Shown: in pieces, positions 1-6,569 of the stretch
Position numbering within the stretch: position 1 is the first letter of the stretch
Layout of the letters: each line of letters begins with the position of its first letter
Assembly (NCBI GenBank): GCA_040375675.1
Contig: JBEIRY010000009.1
Span: forward strand, 1 to 39,572
Length of the DNA: 39,572 nt
Direction of reading: 5' to 3'
Source of the DNA: CAIUSP01 sp040375675
GTDB taxonomy: Bacteria; Actinomycetota; Thermoleophilia; Solirubrobacterales; 70-9
Notes under the pieces: model-generated
The model's input: the letters and a program-made list of their open reading frames with translations, nothing else
Told to the model about the DNA's origin: nothing
Database searches by the model: none
Translations under genes and position numbers: made by a program

Positions 1-1
1 C

Positions 2-1111
2 CCCGATCAGCTCGCACCGCTGTCGGGCGTTCTTGCAGGCGGCCTCAGGAACCTGGCCGACAAGGGCGTGAACGCGCTTCTTGCACAACCGCAGATCCAG
101 ACCATCTGGGCTGATGCCAACGGCGTGACCCATCAGGCACTGGTCGACTTCCTCGAGGGTAATCCCGGGGCGCTCTCTGCCACCAACGGAAAGGTCACGC
201 TCAATCTCCGGACGATTGCCAACAAGGTCGGAGAGAACTTCGGAGTGAACGACCTGCAATCCAAACTCCCACCCCAGGCAGCCAATCTCGAGCTCGCCGA
301 CTCAAAACAGCTGAAGAGCGCCCAGACCGCGGTCAAGGCACTCAAGGGCGCAACGCTGCTGCTCACGCTGCTCACCCTCGTCTTCTTCCTCTTGTACTTC
401 GTGCTCGCCGAAAACCGCCGCAAGGCGGTTTCGCTCGCCGGTATCGCGTTCATCATCGTCGGCTTCGTCACCTTGATCGTGCGCTCGGTAACCGGGACCG
501 CTCTCATCGGGCAGTTGGTCACCGATCCATCGGTCACACCGGCTGCCTCGAGCGCCTGGGCGATCTTGACGAGCCTGCTGCGCGACCAGTCCTGGGCACT
601 CGTCTTCTACGGAGCAGTCGCCATCGTCGGCAGCCTTCTGGCCGGACCGAGCAAGTTGGCCACGAAGTGCCGAAAGTCGGTCGCTCCCTGGGCCCTCAGT
701 CCAGCAGTGTCATGGATCGCATTCGCAGTAGTGATCCTGTTGCTCATCGCATGGGCCCCGGTAGAGGGCTTCCGCTACCTCTGGACCTCCATCCTGATAG
801 TGATCGTCGCGGGCATCGGGTTCGAGTTCTTGCGCCGCCAGATCGCCCGCGAGTTCCCGAAAGCCAAGAAGCCTGACTGGGAGAAGGTGCGCCGAAATAC
901 CGGCAAGCGATTCAAAGGCTTCGGCCAAGAGGTTCGTGACAAGACCAGCGGAGTCCGCCACAAGGCAGAATCGATTGGCGGTGGTCGCAGATCACGCAAA
1001 GCCACCGACGCCCGCCTCAACGAGATTGAGCAACTTCAAGAGTTGAAGAAGTCCGGAGCGCTCACGGCCAAGGAGTTCGCGGCCGAGAAGAAGCGCATCC
1101 TCGGCAGCTAA
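2..1111 (+). CDS. 5'-truncated membrane protein with C-terminal SHOCT domain
   Basis: The reading frame is open to the left edge of the window, so the true start lies outside; a GTG at 68 is only an internal candidate. The visible part has an extracytoplasmic-looking N-terminal region of about 110 residues, then four hydrophobic segments (roughly encoded at 350-420, 430-500, 590-650 and 700-830). A basic linker leads into a short C-terminal helix pair (LNEIEQLQELKKSGALTAKE) typical of SHOCT domains, which are thought to mediate oligomerisation. Its layout resembles uncharacterised actinobacterial integral membrane proteins. No enzymatic motif is visible and no function is assigned. The 3' end overlaps the convergent DCC gene by 4 bases. 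Confidence 0.75.
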   Translation, partial: PDQLAPLSGVLAGGLRNLADKGVNALLAQPQIQTIWADANGVTHQALVDFLEGNPGALSATNGKVTLNLRTIANKVGENFGVNDLQSKLPPQAANLELADSKQLKSAQTAVKALKGATLLLTLLTLVFFLLYFVLAENRRKAVSLAGIAFIIVGFVTLIVRSVTGTALIGQLVTDPSVTPAASSAWAILTSLLRDQSWALVFYGAVAIVGSLLAGPSKLATKCRKSVAPWALSPAVSWIAFAVVILLLIAWAPVEGFRYLWTSILIVIVAGIGFEFLRRQIAREFPKAKKPDWEKVRRNTGKRFKGFGQEVRDKTSGVRHKAESIGGGRRSRKATDARLNEIEQLQELKKSGALTAKEFAAEKKRILGS

Positions 1112-1500
1112 GCACGGTCGCTGATTCTTCCGGCGGCCCTGCGATCTGCTCGATCAGTGACTAGTCGCCCGAGAACACTCCTCCGGGCCGCGACCACGCC
1201 ATAGGCTCGTTCGACTATTCCCGGCATTGCACGCGCCATCCGGGCTGGCAACCGCCCGAATGGAAGGAGTTCCAGCAGCGGCGCAAAAGCCTCACCGGCC
1301 GAATAGCGACTGCCGGCGCTTACGAGGTGCCAGGAACCCAGTTTCTCCTCCTCGGAAATCCCGGCCAGCAGCTCACTGGCCTCGGCGGAATGGAGATCGA
1401 GCGGACGCAAGGCTCTCTTTCGATCGAGTCCGAGTACCTTTGCCGCTGACCATCGGCAGAAACGACAGCGCCCGTCGTAGAGGAGAATCCCTTCCGGCAC
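1108..1500 (-). CDS. DCC-family (DUF393) thiol-disulfide oxidoreductase-like protein
   Basis: This 130-residue protein starts with the family signature YDGRCRFC at residues 8-15, matching the N-terminal D-G-x-C-x-x-C pattern of the DCC/DUF393 family. The family has a thioredoxin-like core and is presumed to act on thiols, but substrates are mostly unknown. Size is normal for the family. The C-terminal third is rich in Arg and Ala and less conserved. It converges with the upstream membrane protein gene (4-base overlap) and lies just downstream of the PRC-like gene on the same strand, 12 bases away, so the two may be co-transcribed. Confidence 0.75.
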   Translation of the reverse strand: MPEGILLYDGRCRFCRWSAAKVLGLDRKRALRPLDLHSAEASELLAGISEEEKLGSWHLVSAGSRYSAGEAFAPLLELLPFGRLPARMARAMPGIVERAYGVVAARRSVLGRLVTDRADRRAAGRISDRA

Positions 1501-1512
1501 CGCCGGGTTCTC

Positions 1513-1785
1513 CTAGGAATCCTTTGGTTCAGGAAGTTCCTGCGCGGCCGCCTCGTCGATCTTCAAAACCAGGCCACGCTCGTATATCTCATCGACCAGA
1601 TCAGCCTCGACGTAGACATGGCGGCCCAAGGGCAGCAGCGCAACACGGATACCGTCGAAGATGTCGATGGACTCATCACGGAACACCTCGACCACGGTTC
1701 CGACCTTCTCTCTATCGGATGCAAAGACATCGTCTCCGACGGCAAGATCGAAGTACGAGGTTGGATTACCGAGATCCTCAGTCAT
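1513..1785 (-). CDS. Small PRC-barrel-like (DUF2171-type) protein
   Basis: A 90-residue acidic protein with the pattern VGDDVFASDREKVGTVVEV near the N-terminus, which matches the first strands of a PRC-barrel. It is followed by a second strand set (HVYVEADLVDEIYERGLVL) typical of DUF2171-like stand-alone PRC domains. Such proteins are often linked to RNA or stress functions, but the role here is unknown. It starts with ATG at 1785 and is probably co-transcribed with the DCC gene downstream. It is divergent from the sigma-like gene at 1967. Confidence 0.65.
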   Translation of the reverse strand: MTEDLGNPTSYFDLAVGDDVFASDREKVGTVVEVFRDESIDIFDGIRVALLPLGRHVYVEADLVDEIYERGLVLKIDEAAAQELPEPKDS

Positions 1786-1948
1786 TCGTCTCGAGCCTGA
1801 GTCCGAGAGGCTGGGTCGGCTGAACCCTTTTGGATGTGATGATTTCTTCGATGATCGGATTCTAGGAGCTTCTGTCCACGGAGACGCGTCCGGTCAGGGA
1901 GGGCCTCACCAATCCGGACAACCTGATCGGATGCTCGATGTAACGGTT

Positions 1949-1966
1949 AAGGGGTGAAATCCACCC
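1949..1966 (+). promoter_or_regulatory. Shine-Dalgarno-sequestering hairpin before the sigma-like gene
   Basis: The likely Shine-Dalgarno AAGGGGTG (1949-1956) can pair through GGGTG (1952-1956) with CACCC (1962-1966), with a five-base loop, directly abutting the GTG start at 1967. This could limit translation initiation of the sigma-like factor. The stem is only 5 bp, so this is suggestive only. Confidence 0.3.
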
Positions 1967-2650
1967 GTGTGGGCATCTACCCTCCGTTACTTGCCTTCAC
2001 TAGACCCCCTCTCCAGTGCACAGCTCAGCAGGCTGAGCGATGAAGAGCTGATCGCTCGAGTCGTCGATGCCCGGACGGCGGGTGACCGCGACGCCGGTAT
2101 CCAGGCGATCGGTGTGCTCGCATTTGTCTACTTCGATCTGGTCTCGGCGCGAGTGGCCGCCAAGGTGCCACCTGACCAGGTCGACGACGTCGTGGGCGAT
2201 GTCCTGATGAGTGCGATGAAGTCGAGCTTCGACGGGCGATCCCTCGGTGAGTTCCATAACTGGCTCCAGACCATCACCAAGCGTCGCATCGCCGACTTCT
2301 CTGAGAAGAACAAGCGCCTGAAACAGCGCGAGGGCAAACTCCCGGCTGAACATCAGGGAGAAGATGAGCAGGCACCTGATGGGTTCGGGGTAGAGGGTGG
2401 TCAGGAGGAGGCTGAGCTGATGGCGATAGTCCAGTCTTGCCGTGCAGAGGTCACCGAGGCTCACCACCAACGAGTGATCGAGTTGTACGGTCCGGTCGAG
2501 ATGGGCTTCTACGGACTTTCTGCCCGTGACACGGCGAATATGGTCAATCAGGAATTCGGCACGAACCCGCAAGAGATGACCGAAGCAAACGTTCACAAGA
2601 TCTATCAGCGATTCAAAGACGCCGTGCTCAAGGCGCTGGGCGAGGACTGA
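1967..2650 (+). CDS. Sigma-70-family (ECF-like) RNA polymerase sigma factor
   Basis: This 227-residue protein has the two-part architecture of small sigma factors. Residues about 25-120 resemble region 2, with LSDEELIARVVDA, the acidic helix DQVDDVVGDVLMSAMKS and then FHNWLQTITKRRIADFSEK, where ECF factors bind core polymerase and the -10 element. An acidic Gln/Glu/Gly-rich linker (about 125-150) follows, then a region-4-like HTH at about 170-222 (SARDTANMVNQEF to IYQRFKDAVLKAL). The start is GTG at 1967 behind AAGGGG. The next gene begins two bases after the stop, and the third overlaps the second, giving a sigma/HTH/peptidase operon. The linker is longer than in typical ECF factors, so the exact subgroup is uncertain. 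Confidence 0.75.
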   Translation: MWASTLRYLPSLDPLSSAQLSRLSDEELIARVVDARTAGDRDAGIQAIGVLAFVYFDLVSARVAAKVPPDQVDDVVGDVLMSAMKSSFDGRSLGEFHNWLQTITKRRIADFSEKNKRLKQREGKLPAEHQGEDEQAPDGFGVEGGQEEAELMAIVQSCRAEVTEAHHQRVIELYGPVEMGFYGLSARDTANMVNQEFGTNPQEMTEANVHKIYQRFKDAVLKALGED

Positions 2651-2652
2651 CC

Positions 2653-3321
2653 GTGAGCAGGGTCGAGGAGATACTCGCGAAGTACATTGCGGATTTCGAA
2701 GCCGGAACCGCGGAGCTGCCCCCCTCCTACCTCGAGATGGTCGACGAAGGAAGTCGTCAGGAACTGGCGGCGGGTATAGACAGCTATCTCATGAACGCAC
2801 CCAGAAGGGAATGGGATGCAGCGGCGTACGAGGCCTCGCAGGCCGGCCGTATCGCTGATCGTCTCTGGCGTTCTATGGACGGAGCGAGCGGCGAATGGCC
2901 GATCCTGCTCCCCCAACTCCGCGAGCGGAGGCGGCTGACTCGCCGCAAGGTCACCGAACGACTTGCTGCCTGGCTCGAAGCGCCGGCCGATGATCCAAGG
3001 GTCGCGAGCTACTACCACGAGATGGAACAGGGGCTGTTGCCGTGGAGAGGGGTTTCAGCGAGAGTCCTCGAGGGGCTGAGCTCGATCTTCGATGTCTCGG
3101 TCGAAGAGATAACTCTGGCTGCAAAGCGCGGTGGCGACGTACCTCCACCCCCTACGACAGAGGCAGCGATGGCGCGCGTCGGGGCACCGGACCCTCGGTA
3201 CACAGGCGACCTCGATTCCGATGTCCCCGAAGACGCCGCCGGAATGGCCAGCCCGCCGATCGAGAAGCCGGCAACCGAGTGGGACGAGATCGATCGCGCT
3301 TTTCTCGGGGGCGACGAATGA
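2653..3321 (+). CDS. HTH (XRE-like) regulator, candidate anti-sigma or repressor partner
   Basis: The start is GTG at 2653, two bases after the sigma gene stop. The 222-residue protein has an acidic helical N-terminal region, then a Cro/C1-like HTH block at about residues 80-155 (LRERRRLTRRKVTERLAAWL, then VASYYHEMEQGLLPWRGVSA and LSSIFDVSVEEITLAA). The C-terminal tail (about 160-222) is Pro/Asp-rich and looks disordered. In known ImmA/XRE pairs the peptidase cleaves or inactivates the XRE-type partner; by analogy this protein may hold the sigma factor in check or repress the operon. That role is inference. Its stop overlaps the next start (ATGA). Confidence 0.65.
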   Translation: MSRVEEILAKYIADFEAGTAELPPSYLEMVDEGSRQELAAGIDSYLMNAPRREWDAAAYEASQAGRIADRLWRSMDGASGEWPILLPQLRERRRLTRRKVTERLAAWLEAPADDPRVASYYHEMEQGLLPWRGVSARVLEGLSSIFDVSVEEITLAAKRGGDVPPPPTTEAAMARVGAPDPRYTGDLDSDVPEDAAGMASPPIEKPATEWDEIDRAFLGGDE

Positions 3322-3887
3322 CCTCCTCCGGATCCGACCAGCGGCCGGTGCCCATCGAGGAGCTGGAGCTGCGGGCAGCCGAGGTGCTCGCGACCGTCCC
3401 CGATTACGTTTGGGACCGCAGGCAGCCGCCGGTGCCGATCGAGGAGATCGCCGACTCCTGCTTTGGCCTTCTCGTTCGAGAGGTCGAAGATATGTCGGCT
3501 GCGCCCGGCGCACCGCAGGTAGAACCTGGGCAATCGATCTCCGGGCTGCTGCTTGCCAGTCGCGGTGAGATCTGGGTCAACGCTGCCGAGGCGCGTGAGT
3601 GGCCACCACGAAAGCGATTCACCATCGCTCACGAACTTGGACACTGGATCTTGCATCGGACCGGCCAGCAAGCGCTCTTCTGCAGACATGGAAGCGTCGA
3701 AGAGGCCGACCGTCCAGAACTGCCTCCCGCTGAGGTGGAGGCAAACGCCTTCGCCGCAGCGCTGCTGATGCCCGCTGATCTCGTTCGAGAGCATCACCAG
3801 GCCTGCTCTGGAGATCTCGAACAGCTCTGCCTGATCTTCGATTCCTCTGAGCGAGCGATGAAACGACGCCTCGCTGCGGTAAACTGA
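3318..3887 (+). CDS. ImmA/IrrE-family zinc metallopeptidase
   Basis: Begins with ATG at 3318, overlapping the previous stop as ATGA, giving 189 residues. The zinc-binding motif HELGH is at residues 105-109, and the downstream third-ligand helix EVEANAFAAALLMP starts at about residue 139, with E141 as the expected ligand. Both are diagnostic of COG2856 (ImmA/IrrE) peptidases. Characterised members cleave XRE-family repressors (ImmA of ICEBs1, IrrE of Deinococcus) in response to DNA damage or stress. Coupling to an HTH gene and a sigma gene suggests a stress switch in which proteolysis of the HTH partner releases transcription. The trigger is not evident from the sequence. Confidence 0.9.
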   Translation: MTSSGSDQRPVPIEELELRAAEVLATVPDYVWDRRQPPVPIEEIADSCFGLLVREVEDMSAAPGAPQVEPGQSISGLLLASRGEIWVNAAEAREWPPRKRFTIAHELGHWILHRTGQQALFCRHGSVEEADRPELPPAEVEANAFAAALLMPADLVREHHQACSGDLEQLCLIFDSSERAMKRRLAAVN

Positions 3888-3898
3888 CTCGCGAGTCA
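3885..3898. promoter_or_regulatory. 14-bp perfect palindrome (candidate operator)
   Basis: TGACTCGCGAGTCA is self-complementary and overlaps the ImmA stop codon, about 95 bases upstream of the acyl-CoA dehydrogenase start. Palindromes of TGAC...GTCA form are common operators of TetR-family fatty-acid regulators, so it may control the downstream gene. It could also be a chance hit or an mRNA hairpin. Confidence 0.35.
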
Positions 3899-3993
3899 AC
3901 TTTCCCGCAAAAAGTAAGTATTCAAGCCAAATTCTCACCCGATCCGCCCTGACTCCAGCGCTCGGCAGTGAGAAGAACGGCAAGGAGGCTGAA

Positions 3994-5277
3994 ATGGCCA
4001 GCACGGACACGACCAAAGCAGAAGAAGCGATAGAGCAGGCAACCGGCAACGGTGATGGTGGCGGCACCACCTTCTCGATGGAGCTCTCGCAGGACCAGAT
4101 CGATATCCGGGACTGGGTCCACGGCTTCTCAGAGCAGGTCGTACGCCCCGCGGCGCACGAGTGGGACGAGAAGGAAGAGTTTCCGTGGCCGGTGGTACAG
4201 GAAGCAGCAAAGATCGGCCTTTACGGATTCGAATCGCTCGGCCAGTTCTTCAGCGACGAGAGCGGTCTCACCCTCCCCATCGTCAACGAGGAACTCTTCT
4301 GGGGCGATGCCGGAATCGGGATGGCGATCTTCGGAACCAACCTCGCCGTGGCCGCGATCTTCGGATCCGGAACACCTGAGCAGATCGGTGAGTGGATCCC
4401 GCAGTGCTACGGCAGCGTCGATGAGCCGAAGGTCGCTGCCTTCTGCTCCTCAGAGCCAGATGCCGGATCCGACGTTTCCGCGGTCAGGACTACCGCCAAG
4501 TACGACGAAGCGAATGACGAGTGGGTGCTGAACGGCCAGAAGGCGTGGGCAACCAACGGCGGGATCGCCGATATCCACGTCGTGATCGCCTCGGTAGATC
4601 GCGAACTGGGTTCGCGCGGACACGCTGCGTTCGTGATTCCTCCGGGAACCAAGGGCTGCGAGCAGGGCGCGAAGGTGAAGAAGCACGGCATTCGCGCCTC
4701 GCACACCGCCGATGTCCATCTGGACGACTGTCGTATTCCGGGCAACTGTGTTCTCGGCGGTAAGGAGAAGCTCGATGAGCGTCTTGCCAGGGTCAAGGAG
4801 GGCAAGAAGGCTCGGACCCAGGCCGCTATGGCGACCTTCGAGACGACCCGCCCGACAGTAGGCGCACAGGCGGTGGGAATCGCCAGGGCCGCCTACGAAT
4901 ACGCGCTCGACTACGCCAAGGAGCGTGAGCAGTTCGGTCGCAAGATCATCGAAAATCAGGCGATCGCCTTTGCGCTGGCGGATATGAAGCTCGAAATCGA
5001 CGCTTCGAGGCTGTTGGTTTGGCGCGCCGCCTGGATGGGTCGAACCGGCAAGGAGTTCGCAAACGCCGAAGGCTCGATGTCGAAGTTGAAGGCAGGCGAG
5101 GTTGCGGTCAACGTGACCGAAAAGGCAATCCAGATCATGGGCGGCAACGGCTACTCGCGTGAGTACCCGGTCGAGCGCATGCACCGCGACGCGAAGATCT
5201 ACACGATCTTCGAGGGCACCTCGGAGATCCAGCGGCTGGTCATTTCGCGCGCCATCTCCGGCATGCGCATCCAGTAG
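3994..5277 (+). CDS. Acyl-CoA dehydrogenase
   Basis: This 427-residue FAD enzyme oxidises an acyl-CoA thioester to the 2-enoyl-CoA and passes electrons to ETF. It shows the family order: N-terminal helical domain; middle beta domain with AAFCSSEPDAGSD and the flavin-contacting segment WVLNGQKAWATNGG; C-terminal helices with YAKEREQFGRKI, IMGGNGYSREYPVERMHRDA and the catalytic-base segment IFEGTSEIQR. E407 is the likely general base. The start ATG has an AGGAGG Shine-Dalgarno (CAAGGAGGCTGAA). Chain-length preference cannot be read from sequence. An insertion around residues 260-285 is rich in charged residues. It is monocistronic and followed by a strong terminator. Confidence 0.93.
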   Translation: MASTDTTKAEEAIEQATGNGDGGGTTFSMELSQDQIDIRDWVHGFSEQVVRPAAHEWDEKEEFPWPVVQEAAKIGLYGFESLGQFFSDESGLTLPIVNEELFWGDAGIGMAIFGTNLAVAAIFGSGTPEQIGEWIPQCYGSVDEPKVAAFCSSEPDAGSDVSAVRTTAKYDEANDEWVLNGQKAWATNGGIADIHVVIASVDRELGSRGHAAFVIPPGTKGCEQGAKVKKHGIRASHTADVHLDDCRIPGNCVLGGKEKLDERLARVKEGKKARTQAAMATFETTRPTVGAQAVGIARAAYEYALDYAKEREQFGRKIIENQAIAFALADMKLEIDASRLLVWRAAWMGRTGKEFANAEGSMSKLKAGEVAVNVTEKAIQIMGGNGYSREYPVERMHRDAKIYTIFEGTSEIQRLVISRAISGMRIQ

Positions 5278-5300
5278 CAGCGCCGAAAAGAAGAGATTGA

Positions 5301-5330
5301 AAAAGGGGCCGTAACCTACGGCCCCTTTTT
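5301..5330 (+). terminator. Intrinsic terminator after the acyl-CoA dehydrogenase
   Basis: GGGGCCGTA (5305-5313) pairs with TACGGCCCC (5317-5325) across a 3-base loop, with an A-run before and TTTTT after. The A/T flanks make it potentially bidirectional. Confidence 0.9.
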
Positions 5331-5375
5331 CGTGTTCAAGAGGTACACAAACACCCCCACAGGGAGGATGTACCA

Positions 5376-5891
5376 ATGAGAAACAGAATCGGAAAAACGT
5401 TCTTGGTTGCGGTTGCGGCGCTTTCTATCGCCTCGGTCGGAACTGCAGCGGCAAGACAGGGAGCTGATGACCCAGCAAACGGAGGCAAGGCAGATCACCC
5501 AGGCAAGGGCGATCATGGCAAGGGTCACGACGGTAAGGGCCCGGTCAAGCAAGGCCAGCAGTACAACTTCCACGGCACCTATACGGGCACCGATGGGCTC
5601 GAGGTCGGTCAGGTATCGGTAACGATCACGAACGGAAACAAGTGGGTCAGGCGTTCCGGTCTGATCGGACAAACGGTCGTGTTCGATGCCTCAACTGCCC
5701 GCATCCGAGTCGCGGATGTGAACACCGACGGATCGACGAACCTGAACGATCTGGTGATCGGCGACGCGGTCCTGCTCCAGGCTCGACTGCCGAGAGTCCT
5801 GCCGCTCACCCCTCCGCTTAAGGCGTGGAAGGTAGTGGACAAGACCAACCCGCCGGTAGACAGCTCAGAGGGATCAGAGATACCCGGCTGA
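5376..5891 (+). CDS. Secreted protein with His/Gly/Lys-rich linker and OB-like domain
   Basis: This 171-residue protein begins with a Sec signal peptide (basic MRNRIGK, hydrophobic core, cleavage probably near A-A-A-R at residues 24-27). A low-complexity linker follows, made of repeated H/D/G/K units such as DHGKGHDGKG (about residues 38-55). The C-terminal beta-rich domain (about 60-160) resembles the small beta-barrel of DUF5666-like secreted proteins, with ITNGNKWVR and LVIGDAVLLQARL strands. Function is unknown; the His/Asp-rich linker might bind metal ions. A clear Shine-Dalgarno (GGGAGGA) precedes the ATG, and the gene is bracketed by terminators, so it is monocistronic. Confidence 0.7.
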   Translation: MRNRIGKTFLVAVAALSIASVGTAAARQGADDPANGGKADHPGKGDHGKGHDGKGPVKQGQQYNFHGTYTGTDGLEVGQVSVTITNGNKWVRRSGLIGQTVVFDASTARIRVADVNTDGSTNLNDLVIGDAVLLQARLPRVLPLTPPLKAWKVVDKTNPPVDSSEGSEIPG

Positions 5892-5946
5892 TCGGAGTTA
5901 TCGACAGACTTGTTCTGTGAGGGGCGGGGGCCCACACAGAACATCG

Positions 5947-5983
5947 AGAGGCCGGTTCCGCAAGGAGCCGGCCTCTTCAGTTT
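5947..5983 (+). terminator. Intrinsic terminator after the secreted-protein gene
   Basis: AGAGGCCGGTTCC (5947-5959) pairs with GGAGCCGGCCTCT (5964-5976), with one G-T wobble and a GCAA tetraloop. A short T-rich tail (TCAGTTT) follows. Confidence 0.75.
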
Positions 5984-5989
5984 GCGGCA

Positions 5990-6463
5990 TCAATAAGGAG
6001 GAATGATCCCGGCGTCTTCGAGCGCACGCTCGAGATCCGAGTAGAGAGTAAGGCGAACCAGACGACCTTCCTTCTGCTCATGGCGATGTGCGAACGGCTC
6101 GTCGACCTCTGCCCCACCATCAGTTGGCTTCACGCGCAAGCGCCCGAGTACCACAAACCCTCCGGAGCCGAACACCACACCCTGAGGCTCGAACGCGTCC
6201 TCTTCGAAGATCTCTTCCATCTGCTCCCGCCAGCGGACATAACCCTTGGCCCCACGATAGGTCTCCCCTGAGAGGAATTGCGCTTCGCAGTGAAGTTCGA
6301 AACTCCGATGGACCAGACCAGACGCTGCGGGATCGCCGTCACGCTCGAATTCGGCATAGATCCTCCTCGCTGCGTCGAGAGACGCACCTGTCTCCGCCTC
6401 CTCCATCGCAGCGTTGAACTGTCGTTCTAGGGACTCTGCGTCCTGTCTCGCCACGGTGCGCAA
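5990..6463 (-). CDS. NTF2/SnoaL-like domain protein
   Basis: A 157-residue protein with the cone-shaped NTF2-fold pattern: N-terminal helices with IYAEFERDGD, then HRSFELHCEAQFLSGETYRG, WREQMEEIFEE and the strands FGSGGFVVLGRLRVK and HRHEQKEGRLVRLTLYSD. The fold serves many roles (isomerases, dehydratases, ligand binding) and no catalytic set can be assigned. The gene is divergent from the sulfatase gene, separated by about 106 bases that contain an 18-bp palindrome. Confidence 0.7.
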   Translation of the reverse strand: MRTVARQDAESLERQFNAAMEEAETGASLDAARRIYAEFERDGDPAASGLVHRSFELHCEAQFLSGETYRGAKGYVRWREQMEEIFEEDAFEPQGVVFGSGGFVVLGRLRVKPTDGGAEVDEPFAHRHEQKEGRLVRLTLYSDLERALEDAGIIPPY

Positions 6464-6506
6464 CTCTACGCTCGTCGGCGGATTCTCGCTTTCACGCCAA
6501 GCCTCT

Positions 6507-6524
6507 CACGCCTGCGCAGGCGTG
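6507..6524. promoter_or_regulatory. 18-bp perfect palindrome between divergent genes (candidate operator)
   Basis: CACGCCTGCGCAGGCGTG is fully self-complementary. It lies between the divergent NTF2-like and sulfatase genes, 45 bases before the sulfatase start, a position expected for a dimeric regulator site. Confidence 0.45.
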
Positions 6525-6569
6525 GCTCAAAAGGCCGATTTACCTCCTACGGAGTAGCCTCAGGAGAAC

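Noticed and set aside
3012..4070. 352-residue minus-strand open frame
   Set aside because: Antisense to the HTH and ImmA/IrrE genes; no domain or start signal.
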